Source: Bacteroidales bacterium | Lineage (GTDB): Bacteria > Bacteroidota > Bacteroidia > Bacteroidales > UBA12077 | Reading direction: 5' to 3' | Assembly: GCA_019038645.1 (NCBI GenBank) | Contig: JAHOYT010000001.1 | Coordinates: 1 to 59,797 of the forward strand | DNA: 59,797 bases | Made by a program: the position numbers and the translations under genes | Part shown: positions 8,147-16,948 of the stretch, one piece after another | Layout of the letters: each line of letters starts with the position of its first letter | How positions within the stretch are numbered: the stretch's first letter is position 1 | The notes under the pieces: generated by a model | What the model saw: only the letters and a program-made list of their open reading frames with translations | What the model was told of the DNA's origin: nothing | The model's database searches: none

Positions 8147-10768
8147 TTAACCGCCAACCCTTATCTCTGTTCCGCTTCCGCCAACAAAAGGTATTCCTAT
8201 TTTTATTCCTGTATATTCATGAACAGATCCTTTAAATCCGGCAAAAACCTCAACACTAAACATCAGGAAGATCTGATTTAAGCCGTAGCCTATCTCATAA
8301 TATGGTTTGTTTCCAGTTGTTGAAAGATAGTTTATATAAATTGCTTCTCTCATGAGGGTTTTGTTCAAAACAGGCAAGCGTTTTAACAATATTCTGTCGT
8401 TCTCTAATCTAGCATGTCCTTCCAGATAACTATTGTTTGAGCTATAATCGTAATAGTCGAGAAGCCGGAAAATACTTCCTTCTGATGATCCGATTAAAAA
8501 CGGAGAATTTGTTCCAAAATGTTTGTAATCCGCAAAATATAACCTGCTTGTATTTAAAAATGATCCAGCTGTAAGCTCTAAATATATATTGCCAATTTTT
8601 CTGATTGACCTGCTATCGCCGACTGACACTTCAAGTCTGTCAAAATCGACATCACTATCCAGGAATTCTTTTATTCCCTTAAAATAACTGAGGGTAAAGG
8701 TCGGATAATTAGAGTATAGATACCTTTTTACACCATCATTAATCCGATAAAAATATTCGGGAGTATATCTTACTCTTAATTCCATAATAGAAGCATCATG
8801 ATCTACTGTTAAAGCATTGTTATTGTTAAGGACAGAAGGAGTGTTAGATGTAAAATCATTATTAAACGGGTCATAAAAATAAAAATCAGAATGGTTATCC
8901 AATTCTGTGCGCTGTGCATATTCAAAATTAACAAGAAAGTCGAGTCCGTGTGCAATATCGATTCTGTGACCAATACTTAGATAATCCTTTTGGTACAACT
9001 TAAGATGATTCTCTTTTAAAACCAGAGTTGTAATTAAATTCAGATTTTCAGTAATCCCTGTATTTGCATCGAAATCAGAGGTTTTTCTTCCTCCGTCGAG
9101 ATAGACATATCCTTGTTTTAATCCTTGATATCTATAAATCAAGCTAAAATCGCTTGTCATTCGTTCACGGGCAAATGCATAATCTGCATTTTGCCTGATT
9201 CTGAAATATTTGCCAGTACTATCACTACTATAAGTATAATTAAACTCCATTCCGTATTTTAAGCCATCAACTGTATTAAAATTAACATAACCAAGGTCTA
9301 TAAGACCTCCATAATGGAATCGATGCCCTCCATCATAATTATACGAACCTCCTGTTAATAATTTCCCCCATTTGAATTTTTTATCATCGCGCTCAAGCGA
9401 ATCTCTAAAGGTCGTGTCGATTTCCATTCTTAACTGAATAGAGTCTTTCGTTTTATAACTATCCAATTCTTCAAATGTAAGCGGCACGGGTCTTATTGAG
9501 TCCCAATACGCTACTGATCTGAGTTCGGCACTATCTTCTACATGATTGTTATCCTTTATTTCAAGATTTCTTTCCGGAATAGTTTTTTCAACATCCTCTT
9601 TAACAAGTTTTTTTAATTTTCTTGATTCCTTTTTAGATAAATCATCTTTCTGAACCAACTTTTGAATTTCGTTTTGCTGTTCGTGTATAACATTATTTAC
9701 CTCGTTAACATATTCTTTCGAGTCAGCAAGCAGGTTTCTGTAAACGGAATGATCAAGTTTTGTGTTTAGCTTAACTTTATAATCCGCAACAGAAGCTACA
9801 TACTTATATGTAAACTCTATTCCCATCATTCCCGCTTCGATGTCAAAATAATGACTAACCGGCATCCAAACATCATTTCCTACAGGATTATAGACCTGGT
9901 TAATTTTTATGGAAAACATTTTTTGTTTGAGCTGAAGCTCTGCGCTGTGTAAATGCCAGAAACCTTCAACAATATAAATGTGTCCTGAGTAAAGATCAAA
10001 ACCTTCACGACGCGGAATAACTTTAATTTTATGAACCAGGTATTCTTGCTCATAAAATGACGCATCAAGTTGAAATTTATAATATGTAAATGCATCTTTG
10101 CTTAAGGGAGATTTCACCCCGTCAATATCATTATATAATGATAATGTAATATACCCCATTGTTGAGACATCGTTTCCTTTCATAGAACTTCTCATTGAAA
10201 TTACTGTTTCTTCGACAATATCAGGAAGCATAAAATGCAAATCGGTAATATTTTCAGTTACCATTGGTTTTCCTTCTTCAATTCCTTCTTTCTTAAAAGT
10301 CTTTTGTAAAAGTCGTGGTATTTCAACCGCCTCCCCTGTTCCTTTTAAATAAATACGGCAATTATATTCCTCAACCTGATTCAGATAATAGTAACTCATT
10401 GCAACTGCCTTGCGCATAATTGAATATGCAGGATCTTCTCCACTGGCAAGTATTCTTACTTCAGGAATTTTATATGCCTGCTCTTCCAGAATAATGTCAA
10501 GTTTTTGTGTGCTGCCGGAACAATTAACATTTATCTGCTGTGTTTTGTAACCCAAATATCTTATTGTTATTATATGATTACCATTGGGTAAATCAAGCTG
10601 GTAATTTCCTTCAATGTTTGATGTTGTTCCCTTTGAAATGCCTTGGGCGTAAATAGTAGCATAGGCAATTGTGTCACTAGTGTTGCTGGTAATTCTACCT
10701 TCGATACATTGAGAATAAGTATACAGACCCAGTAATATCAATAGTGTAGTAAAAATAATTTTTCTCAT
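8147..10768 (-). CDS. DUF5686 outer-membrane protein with carboxypeptidase regulatory-like domain
   Basis: A large envelope protein of 873 residues. The signal peptide is at residues 1-19 (ending TYSQ). A CarboxypepD_reg-like beta-sandwich follows at about 22-105 (IEGRITSNTSDTIAYATIYAQG). The DUF5686 region then runs to the C-terminus, with many Tyr/Asp-rich amphipathic strands that look like a large barrel (for example RIRQNADYAFARERMTSDF). A charged segment near residues 355-420 (LSKKESRKLKKLVKEDVEK) is probably periplasmic. The same domain order begins TonB-dependent receptors and other Bacteroidota surface proteins, but no plug domain is visible, so it is not a SusC-type transporter. Function is unknown. 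It is transcribed alone. Confidence 0.85.
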   Translation of the reverse strand: MRKIIFTTLLILLGLYTYSQCIEGRITSNTSDTIAYATIYAQGISKGTTSNIEGNYQLDLPNGNHIITIRYLGYKTQQINVNCSGSTQKLDIILEEQAYKIPEVRILASGEDPAYSIMRKAVAMSYYYLNQVEEYNCRIYLKGTGEAVEIPRLLQKTFKKEGIEEGKPMVTENITDLHFMLPDIVEETVISMRSSMKGNDVSTMGYITLSLYNDIDGVKSPLSKDAFTYYKFQLDASFYEQEYLVHKIKVIPRREGFDLYSGHIYIVEGFWHLHSAELQLKQKMFSIKINQVYNPVGNDVWMPVSHYFDIEAGMMGIEFTYKYVASVADYKVKLNTKLDHSVYRNLLADSKEYVNEVNNVIHEQQNEIQKLVQKDDLSKKESRKLKKLVKEDVEKTIPERNLEIKDNNHVEDSAELRSVAYWDSIRPVPLTFEELDSYKTKDSIQLRMEIDTTFRDSLERDDKKFKWGKLLTGGSYNYDGGHRFHYGGLIDLGYVNFNTVDGLKYGMEFNYTYSSDSTGKYFRIRQNADYAFARERMTSDFSLIYRYQGLKQGYVYLDGGRKTSDFDANTGITENLNLITTLVLKENHLKLYQKDYLSIGHRIDIAHGLDFLVNFEYAQRTELDNHSDFYFYDPFNNDFTSNTPSVLNNNNALTVDHDASIMELRVRYTPEYFYRINDGVKRYLYSNYPTFTLSYFKGIKEFLDSDVDFDRLEVSVGDSRSIRKIGNIYLELTAGSFLNTSRLYFADYKHFGTNSPFLIGSSEGSIFRLLDYYDYSSNNSYLEGHARLENDRILLKRLPVLNKTLMREAIYINYLSTTGNKPYYEIGYGLNQIFLMFSVEVFAGFKGSVHEYTGIKIGIPFVGGSGTEIRVGG

Positions 10769-10911
10769 AATGAACTTAAAAAATTAATAAATCATTCATC
10801 AGACGAATTAATTAGAATAAAGTTACGGCCAAATTGCACAGACAAAAAATAAATGAAGCTAAAAAGCATTAAATTTTAATTAAATCCCTTTTAGTCTGTA
10901 ATTTGAAAATC

Positions 10912-10919
10912 TATTTTTG
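10912..10919 (+). promoter_or_regulatory. TAnnTTTG -7 box upstream of pseudo-tRNA
   Basis: TATTTTTG matches the Bacteroidota -7 consensus TAnnTTTG. It lies 16 nt before the decayed tRNA, close to the 18 nt between the same box and the intact tRNA-Arg. No clear -33 TTTG box is seen at the usual distance. Confidence 0.55.
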
Positions 10920-10934
10920 TAGCAAAATGAATTT

Positions 10935-11025
10935 GGCCACACACCCTCCTTCGGCGGGCTGGGTTCATGGGATGGAGTAGCAGTTTCCTAAACTGTAGAT
11001 CAGGGTTCGGGGCCCGGTGAGCCTA
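10935..11025 (+). pseudogene. tRNA-Arg(CCU) pseudogene
   Basis: A degenerate copy of the tRNA-Arg gene at 13100-13171. The anticodon arm is intact, with the CCT anticodon in loop TTCCTAA, and 20 nt around it (10982-11001) are identical to the good copy. The rest is damaged. About 20 extra GC-rich nucleotides (CCCTCCTTCGGCGGG core) separate the 5' acceptor strand from the D arm. The acceptor stem has at least two mismatches. The T stem has one mismatch, and the T loop reads TTCGGGG instead of TTCGAGT. It keeps a promoter-like box and a terminator-like hairpin, so it probably arose by duplication of a whole transcription unit. A functional tRNA is unlikely. Confidence 0.8.
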
Positions 11026-11031
11026 CGAAAC

Positions 11032-11059
11032 AAAAAAGCCACGTTATTGTGACTTTTTT
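11032..11059 (+). terminator. Terminator after the pseudo-tRNA
   Basis: AAAAAAG (11032-11038) pairs with CTTTTTT (11053-11059), and CAC with GTG inside, around the loop GTTATT with one mismatch. It ends in a T run. It reads as a terminator for the plus strand and could also end the minus-strand CPBP gene. Confidence 0.6.
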
Positions 11060-11086
11060 GTTTGTGTCTAATACTTTTTTATACTA

Positions 11087-11920
11087 TTAATTTATAACCT
11101 TATTTCTTTTTATCAACAAATAATAAATAGCAAATAAAGAGAAAACTAAGATAATTGTAAAAATTGAGTTTTCGATTCCAAAAATGCCACCAGTAATTAT
11201 TTCAGGACCTTTCATTGTTGTTTTAAATATGGCATTTTCTGCAAAGGAATCAGTGCCTGAGAGATTTATTCCAAGAAGAACCTGGGTTAAGTTCCATCCA
11301 TAATGCACTGATACTGGAAGCCACATTCTTTCTCGGTACGAATATAAAATTCCTAAAAGTAATCCTCCTGCAATTACACTTATCAAACTTTGAAAGGTCA
11401 TATTGTCATTTGCAAGGTGTACCAATCCAAAGAGTAGCCCAGAAAGAATCAAAGCCCAGTTCATTCCCCATTTTTCTTTTATAATTCGATATAAAATACC
11501 CCTGAAAAATATTTCCTCAACTAAGGCCAGGCTTAAAATAATAAATAATCCAAAAATAAATTTGCTTGTAAATCCGGTATACCTTATGTCAACATCGATA
11601 AAAACAGCACATAATAGCACTAAAAAGGATATGGATGCCACAGATAATCCAAATCCAAAAGCCGATTCCCTAAATAGATATTTTAAATCCCACTCTGCTA
11701 TTTTTCGTTTCTCCACCTTTTTATAAAACCAAACATAACACAAAGGCATTAAAACAATCGATGCAAGGGATATCCTAATTATTCCGTTAATCGTATCATT
11801 TAAACCCATTGAAGCAAACAGACTCTTCAAAATTGGCTTATTTATTAACATGGGTATTCCAATACAAACAATTGCTCCTAAAATTATCCTCGTAATAGGA
11901 TGACTAATAATTTTTTTCAT
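11087..11920 (-). CDS. CPBP family intramembrane metalloprotease
   Basis: A 277-residue integral membrane protein with about 7-8 helices and the three CPBP (CAAX protease and bacteriocin-processing) motifs: EEIFFRG (the glutamate pair plus Arg), FGLVHLAND (His) and HYGWN (His). These residues form the presumed metal and catalytic site of the family, which includes eukaryotic Rce1 and bacteriocin self-immunity proteins. The substrate is unknown. It is divergent from the membrane LuxR-type regulator (171 nt apart), which may control it. Both genes sit between the decayed and the intact tRNA-Arg. Start is ATG. Confidence 0.88.
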   Translation of the reverse strand: MKKIISHPITRIILGAIVCIGIPMLINKPILKSLFASMGLNDTINGIIRISLASIVLMPLCYVWFYKKVEKRKIAEWDLKYLFRESAFGFGLSVASISFLVLLCAVFIDVDIRYTGFTSKFIFGLFIILSLALVEEIFFRGILYRIIKEKWGMNWALILSGLLFGLVHLANDNMTFQSLISVIAGGLLLGILYSYRERMWLPVSVHYGWNLTQVLLGINLSGTDSFAENAIFKTTMKGPEIITGGIFGIENSIFTIILVFSLFAIYYLLIKRNKVIN

Positions 11921-12091
11921 GATTTCGTAGATTTTAATATTTACAGAGCAAGAATATTGTAAAATCTTAATAGATGAAATAGGAAAATGGACTCAAAATG
12001 CATACCGGGTATATTTTCCCAGGCAGTTTCTATATGTATTATTGAATAATTTTATAATTATCATACCTTTATAATCGCAATAAAATAATAG

Positions 12092-13042
12092 ATGCTGGAA
12101 CACCTTAAAATATTTGGATTAATCATAAACCTGATTGTAGGAAGTGTAATCTCGTTATACATATTCCAGATATACAAGACTAATAAATACACATATATTA
12201 AAGCTCTTGGATTTTACACCCTATTATTTAACCTGGCATATCTTATCCTGTTATTTTACAGCTATCTTTCAATTAATTTACCAAACGATGTTTTTAAACA
12301 AAGTTTGTCGAAATATGATTTTTTAAATGAGTTTTTTGTTTCGGTTTTTGCAATTTGCTTACTGCTCTTTGCCTACCAGATTTACCTGGGTTTTATAGGA
12401 AAAGCCTTTAGCACTAATGCCCGCTGGATATTTGTTTGTGTATTAATATTTCTCTTTGCATCCTATATCCTTAGATTTGTTATTGCAAATAAAAATTCTT
12501 TTTTATGGCTCGACTTTCTGTTTAAATATATATTTGAAAACCTTCTTCTTCTTGAGCTCATTCTTTTAATTCTTTTGATTATAAAGAATAGAAAATCCAA
12601 TCGTCAAAACAGAATTGCCCGGGCATTTGGCATTTTATATATTCTACGGTATTTAGCCATATTGATTTTATTTGCATACATTTTATCTGTGGGTTATAAC
12701 GAAACGGTTAAAGCAGTATTTGGATTCTCATTTTTACTTATCCTTAATCTATTACCATTATTCTGGATACGGTTTTATTTTATCCCTTTTACAAAACAAA
12801 ATATTAATATAAATAGTGAAAATAAATTTAAAGAATACTGTGTGCAATTTGATGTTTCGCAACGAGAAAAAGATATTTTAAAGCTAATAATTGATGGGAA
12901 AAGCAATAAAGAAATAAGCAATATGCTTTTCATTTCATATAGTACTGTAAAAAACCATGTTTACAATTTATTTCAAAAGCTCAATATTAGTTCTCGGTTT
13001 GAATTAATAAGCAATTTTAACAACTTCCTAAGAAATAAATAA
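12092..13042 (+). CDS. Membrane-bound LuxR-type HTH regulator
   Basis: A 316-residue protein with seven or eight hydrophobic helices across residues 8-240, followed by a C-terminal LuxR/FixJ-type HTH at about 252-310. The HTH shows LSxREKDIL-like SQREKDILKLI, then GKSNKEIS and the recognition helix around YSTVKNHVYNLFQKL. A membrane sensor joined directly to a LuxR HTH, without a receiver domain, is a recurring one-component design in Bacteroidota; the ligand is unknown. It is divergent from the CPBP protease, the most likely target. It ends 58 nt before the tRNA-Arg gene. Confidence 0.82.
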   Translation: MLEHLKIFGLIINLIVGSVISLYIFQIYKTNKYTYIKALGFYTLLFNLAYLILLFYSYLSINLPNDVFKQSLSKYDFLNEFFVSVFAICLLLFAYQIYLGFIGKAFSTNARWIFVCVLIFLFASYILRFVIANKNSFLWLDFLFKYIFENLLLLELILLILLIIKNRKSNRQNRIARAFGILYILRYLAILILFAYILSVGYNETVKAVFGFSFLLILNLLPLFWIRFYFIPFTKQNININSENKFKEYCVQFDVSQREKDILKLIIDGKSNKEISNMLFISYSTVKNHVYNLFQKLNISSRFELISNFNNFLRNK

Positions 13043-13058
13043 CTGTCCTTTATTAATT

Positions 13059-13089
13059 TTTGTAATTGAAATTAAAAAATCTAATTTTG
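13059..13089 (+). promoter_or_regulatory. Promoter of tRNA-Arg
   Basis: TTTG at 13059-13062 serves as the -33 box and TAATTTTG (13082-13089) as the -7 box. They are 19 nt apart, which matches the Bacteroidota housekeeping consensus TTTG-N19-20-TAnnTTTG. The -7 box ends 10 nt before the tRNA 5' end. Confidence 0.82.
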
Positions 13090-13099
13090 CATAACAATT

Positions 13100-13171
13100 G
13101 GCCCCATAGTTCAAGGGATAGAATAGTAGTTTCCTAAACTGTAGATCCAGGTTCGAGTCCTGGTGGGGCTA
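13100..13171 (+). tRNA. tRNA-Arg (anticodon CCT)
   Basis: A full cloverleaf can be drawn. The acceptor stem is GGCCCCA with TGGGGCT. The D arm is GTTC with GAAT. The anticodon stem is GTAGT with ACTGT around loop TTCCTAA, giving anticodon CCU. The T arm is CCAGG with CCTGG around TTCGAGT. The discriminator is A and CCA is not encoded. It reads AGG codons for arginine. A promoter and a strong terminator flank it, so it is a stand-alone unit. Confidence 0.95.
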
Positions 13172-13175
13172 CAAA

Positions 13176-13203
13176 AAAAGCCTGAAGAATTCTTCAGGCT
13201 TTT
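13176..13203 (+). terminator. Terminator of tRNA-Arg
   Basis: A near-perfect palindrome with arms AAAAGCCTGAAG and CTTCAGGCTTTT lies 4 nt after the tRNA. Being symmetrical, it can also end the convergent minus-strand gene that stops at 13222. Confidence 0.85.
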
Positions 13204-13221
13204 CCTTTATAATATTCTGTT

Positions 13222-14919
13222 TTAATCCGTATTCTCTGTTATGCATTCTTTTAATGCTAATATAATATTTCTTGCACTTTCTATATCTGTTACATAAATA
13301 TTCATTTGGTTTGAATAGCTTTGTATTTCACCGTCTTTGTACGTTTTAATTACTTTTGTGTTGTAATTTGAAACCATGTTAACAGATAGCTCTTTCCCCG
13401 AAATATCATATTTTACACTATTTGGATTAATATCGGACAAATTAAACTCATAAATTAATTCAATGTTTTTTTTATCATTAATTTCCTTTAGTGTTAGTCT
13501 CAGGCTGTTATCGTTATCTGAAGTTCGCTCTAATAACTGATTATAAACTTTGCCCTCTAAAGTAACCTCAATAGTATTTTCGATAAGCCAATCTACTTTT
13601 TTACTTAAATTATCTTCCGGAACCAGCCTTACAATATTAGATTCGCATATGGGTATTGTCTTTTTAAAAATGTGCATTAATAAACGAGCATTTTCCGTAT
13701 CGTAACACAAAAGTTCTATTTTATTAATATAATTCTGCTGCTCATCATTTTCGAGAACCTTAATTAACTTATTAGCTCCCTTTGTCTGAAAACTTATTTC
13801 AATTTTTTTGCCACCAATCTTATAGTTTAGCGAGTTGTGATTTATGTCCGAAAGGTTAAATATATACTTTGTATCAACTCTCTTTTTCATATCGTCCTCT
13901 ATAACATTCAGATTTGTAATACACTCATTTAAAAGAGATTGATTGTATGTGGAATTATCGATTACAACAGTTTTGATATTTTCGCTAAGAAGTTCTGTTG
14001 CTTTGTTTAAATCGCTTATTACCGGCAAAGAATTTTTAAGCTTTTCCTCTGCCTGCGGAACTATTTTATCTAAAACATACATTAAATCGTGGGCATTTTC
14101 GATATTATATGCAACAATTTCAATTTTATAATTATAGTTAGCCAGATTATTGTCTTCATAGCATTTAATAAACTTTTGCTTACCTTTTGTTTCAAAAACA
14201 ATCGAAAAAATTGCTCCGCTAATATTAAATCTTATAGAGTTGACATTAATATCTGCTATATTAAATTCAAATTTCTCCGCTTTAGTTGATTTTTCTGTGG
14301 TTTTTATTACTTCCAGATTAACCTTTCCCACAGACAATTCATCCGTGGTCAAAATTTGCTGATACGATTCATTGTTAATGTTTACATCTTTTACATTCTC
14401 GGTTAACCAGTTAAGTTTTTTTTCGTAAGTTTCCAGGCTAAATTTATTCTTCATTATATTTTCGGCAACAGGAATAAGGTTTTTGACCAGCTCCTTTATT
14501 TTTCTTGCATTATCAATGTTTTCGGCATGTATTTTTATAATTTTATCATACGAATCAAGCTCTCCGTTTTTAGTTATAGAAATTAGCTTTTGATTATTAA
14601 CAGTTATTAGCTGAACAAACATTTTTTCTTTTTCCGTTATCTCTCTAACCATAATAGGGTCAATGTCGGCAAGATTAAATTCGTAAATAAACTCTTCTCT
14701 ACTACCCTTATCGTCAATTTCACTGACAATAAGACTAATAACTCCCGGCTGAACAATTTTAATCTCTTGTTCAATGGCTAACTTCGATGTGTTAACTGTT
14801 TTAACATTCCCGATTAATTCTTCAACAATACTATTAAATTGATCTGACTGACCAAATATATTCATAGCATAAAAATTGAAGAACAAAATTCCTAAAATAA
14901 AAATGTAGATTCGCTTCAT
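13222..14919 (-). CDS. Secreted protein of four tandem repeats, unknown function
   Basis: I do not recognise this 565-residue protein. A signal peptide is likely at residues 1-23 (ending IFGQ). The mature part is four tandem repeats of about 130 residues, near 28-155, 165-300, 305-435 and 440-565. Each repeat carries the same landmarks in order: a leading helix (LTENVKDV-like), a strand pair, FNLADIDPIMV / FNIADINVNSI / FNLSDINHNSL / FNLSDINPNSV, a strand pair with Lys-Ile or Lys-Thr, and a closing helix starting DNAR / ENAH / ENAR / ESAR. Repeat 1 has diverged most. It is rich in Lys, Asn and Glu, with no membrane anchor or catalytic motif. It lies 119 nt downstream of the PorT-like barrel gene on the same strand. 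Confidence 0.75.
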   Translation of the reverse strand: MKRIYIFILGILFFNFYAMNIFGQSDQFNSIVEELIGNVKTVNTSKLAIEQEIKIVQPGVISLIVSEIDDKGSREEFIYEFNLADIDPIMVREITEKEKMFVQLITVNNQKLISITKNGELDSYDKIIKIHAENIDNARKIKELVKNLIPVAENIMKNKFSLETYEKKLNWLTENVKDVNINNESYQQILTTDELSVGKVNLEVIKTTEKSTKAEKFEFNIADINVNSIRFNISGAIFSIVFETKGKQKFIKCYEDNNLANYNYKIEIVAYNIENAHDLMYVLDKIVPQAEEKLKNSLPVISDLNKATELLSENIKTVVIDNSTYNQSLLNECITNLNVIEDDMKKRVDTKYIFNLSDINHNSLNYKIGGKKIEISFQTKGANKLIKVLENDEQQNYINKIELLCYDTENARLLMHIFKKTIPICESNIVRLVPEDNLSKKVDWLIENTIEVTLEGKVYNQLLERTSDNDNSLRLTLKEINDKKNIELIYEFNLSDINPNSVKYDISGKELSVNMVSNYNTKVIKTYKDGEIQSYSNQMNIYVTDIESARNIILALKECITENTD

Positions 14920-15038
14920 TTTGACTAGTTTTTAATTGTGTTGCAGTATATACTTTTGTTTAAAATATAAATGTACCATAAAATATTCATATGGTACATA
15001 TATACAATAGTATATTATAATTCTGCTACGAAATCAAT

Positions 15039-15695
15039 TTAAAATTCCGTTAAAAAATACGAAATAGTTATTGCAAACACCCTGTTTTTAGCTTCAACAC
15101 CCGACACAGGTAAAAGGTTATTTAATCCTATATTGTATGATAATCCAACCTGAATAGCTTCGTTAATTTCAACACCGGCACCTACTATAAAACCTAAGTC
15201 CATTCTTTTAATATCATCAGTATTTCCACTTCCCCAGTCTAAATCCGTTTCACCTGATGTTATATTTCCATCATCATTTTCTTCATATTTATACTTTCCA
15301 CTTAAGCCCATTCCAATGTTAAACCCTCCGGTACCGTAAATACTCATATCACCTAACTCAAACTTATAAACTGCAGTTAAGGGAATGTCAATATAAAATA
15401 AAGAAATTTTAGATTCTTCGGTATATGTGTACCCTGGTCCACTCAAGTCAAGTTCATATTTATACCCTTTTTGTGATAGCAATATGCCTCCCTGTGCATA
15501 GAGCGCATCCATAATTTCATATTCAGCAACACCTCCTAAGTGTATTCCTAACTTAGATTTAGTGTCTATTGTTCCACTAGTACTTGCGTTTGCAACATTT
15601 AATCCGGCTTTTGCTCCTATTCTTATTTGTGCATAAATATTTGATGTACACAGAACCATAAGGAACGTAAAAAAATAAATTCCAATTTTTCTCAT
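15039..15695 (-). CDS. PorT-like outer-membrane beta-barrel protein
   Basis: A 218-residue protein. The signal peptide is at residues 1-22 (ending IYAQ). The typical opening of the family follows (IRIGAKAGLNVANAS), then about eight amphipathic strands, ending in FAITISYFLTEF. This is the OMP_b-brl_2 / PorT-like class, abundant in Bacteroidota, where most members have no assigned role. An acidic loop near residues 135-160 (YEENDDGNITSGETD) would face outward. It is upstream of the four-repeat secreted protein and may share its transcript. Confidence 0.8.
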   Translation of the reverse strand: MRKIGIYFFTFLMVLCTSNIYAQIRIGAKAGLNVANASTSGTIDTKSKLGIHLGGVAEYEIMDALYAQGGILLSQKGYKYELDLSGPGYTYTEESKISLFYIDIPLTAVYKFELGDMSIYGTGGFNIGMGLSGKYKYEENDDGNITSGETDLDWGSGNTDDIKRMDLGFIVGAGVEINEAIQVGLSYNIGLNNLLPVSGVEAKNRVFAITISYFLTEF

Positions 15696-15991
15696 AATTA
15701 AGTTTTTTTATTTGTGCTTACTCTTAGGTTTTTCGGCATACACCCCGTACTCTTTTATGGATTTTTCGGCAACTCCTTAAATTTTAATTTGTACTCAAAT
15801 TATTTACATTATGCGATACAGTCTTACACGACCTGCTCAAATTAGGAATAAATTTAATGATTTTTTTCTTACAACCCCCAATTTTAGTTTGAGCTTTTTT
15901 ACATAAATATAAACAAAGCAGATTGTATGCTCATGTTTGTTTACTCTTTTTTAAATCTGAAAGTTGTTTATTTTTATCTGTAGTAAGAGAT

Positions 15992-16813
15992 TTATTTGTT
16001 GAATACGGTGTGTAAATAGGTTTCAGTGCTAATGTTAAAGTCGGCCGGGCTTTCGTAAAAGAAAATATGCCCTGTATCTCTTATTATTTGTATCTGATTT
16101 TTCCAGATTGTAGGAATATTAACTGAATTTAGGTAGTCAAGATTAATAATCTGATCAAACTCTCCAAAATAGACCGCTACTGGAACATTAATATTTTTTA
16201 TTGTTTCAGTCTGATCCTGAAATTCTCCTTTCATTATTGATCCAAATAAATATTCTCTTGTTTTTAAATCAGCCTTTCTGATTATTTCGGGAATAAAATC
16301 AGGGTATTTTGTTTTTTCTTCCACAAACAGTCCTGAAGCCTGATGAACTTCGCTGTCGTCAAGTCCCGGTTTAGCAAAAAATTTAAAAAACGATTTTTTT
16401 AGAAACATTTCTTCTGTTACCGGATTAGATAATGGAACTGAACCCAGCAATACAAGCCCTGCAGGATTGTTTAATTTATTAAAAGCATCAATAATTATAT
16501 TGGCGCCAAAATTATGTCCAACATAAACGGCATTTTCAATATTTAATTCATTATTAAATTCTGTTAAAAATTCGCTTAATCCTTTAATAGTATAATCGTC
16601 CTGTGGTTTGTCAGAAGCTTCGGAATTTCCATAACCAATTAAATCAAGGGCGATAAAACGGAATTGATAAGATAAAACAGAATCAATTAATTGCCTGATA
16701 AATATGGAGGCGGAAGACGACATACCATGAACAAAAACAACGGGATGCCCGTTATCTCTGGATTCATAGTAAAAAATATTCTTACCTTTAATTTTTATTC
16801 TTTTTTGTTTCAT
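15992..16813 (-). CDS. Alpha/beta-hydrolase fold protein with Asn at the nucleophile position
   Basis: A 273-residue soluble protein of the alpha/beta-hydrolase fold. The oxyanion-hole strand is FVHGMSSS (residues 27-34). The nucleophile elbow is GHNFG (99-103), an acid is likely in YFGEFDQI, and the base His lies in DTGHIFF. Normal members have Ser, or Asp in dehalogenases and epoxide hydrolases, in the middle of the elbow; here the codon AAT gives Asn101. The rest of the fold and the acid/His pair look intact. It may be a non-catalytic or very slow homologue, or become active after Asn-to-Asp deamidation. It is monocistronic and divergent from the M1 peptidase. Confidence 0.82.
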   Translation of the reverse strand: MKQKRIKIKGKNIFYYESRDNGHPVVFVHGMSSSASIFIRQLIDSVLSYQFRFIALDLIGYGNSEASDKPQDDYTIKGLSEFLTEFNNELNIENAVYVGHNFGANIIIDAFNKLNNPAGLVLLGSVPLSNPVTEEMFLKKSFFKFFAKPGLDDSEVHQASGLFVEEKTKYPDFIPEIIRKADLKTREYLFGSIMKGEFQDQTETIKNINVPVAVYFGEFDQIINLDYLNSVNIPTIWKNQIQIIRDTGHIFFYESPADFNISTETYLHTVFNK

Positions 16814-16948
16814 CCTGCAATGTTTTTTATTTATATAAATTTACGAAATCTATGAATATCAATCAAATAAAAATTTTGTTCAGGGATTATGGGTTTTTAT
16901 TAATCTTAATATTATAATTCTTCCTTTAATAAGCAAAATACGGTTAAT

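Larger units (their letters stand above)
10769..11086. other. Intergenic region holding a decayed tRNA gene
   Basis: This 318-nt stretch has no protein gene. It contains a -7-type box, a degenerate tRNA-Arg copy and a terminator-like hairpin, each listed separately. The part upstream of 10912 is AT-rich and holds nothing else I can name. Confidence 0.7.

Noticed and set aside
14951-14958. TACTTTTG as a plus-strand promoter
   Set aside because: It matches the -7 box, but no plus-strand gene or RNA follows; the motif occurs by chance in AT-rich DNA.
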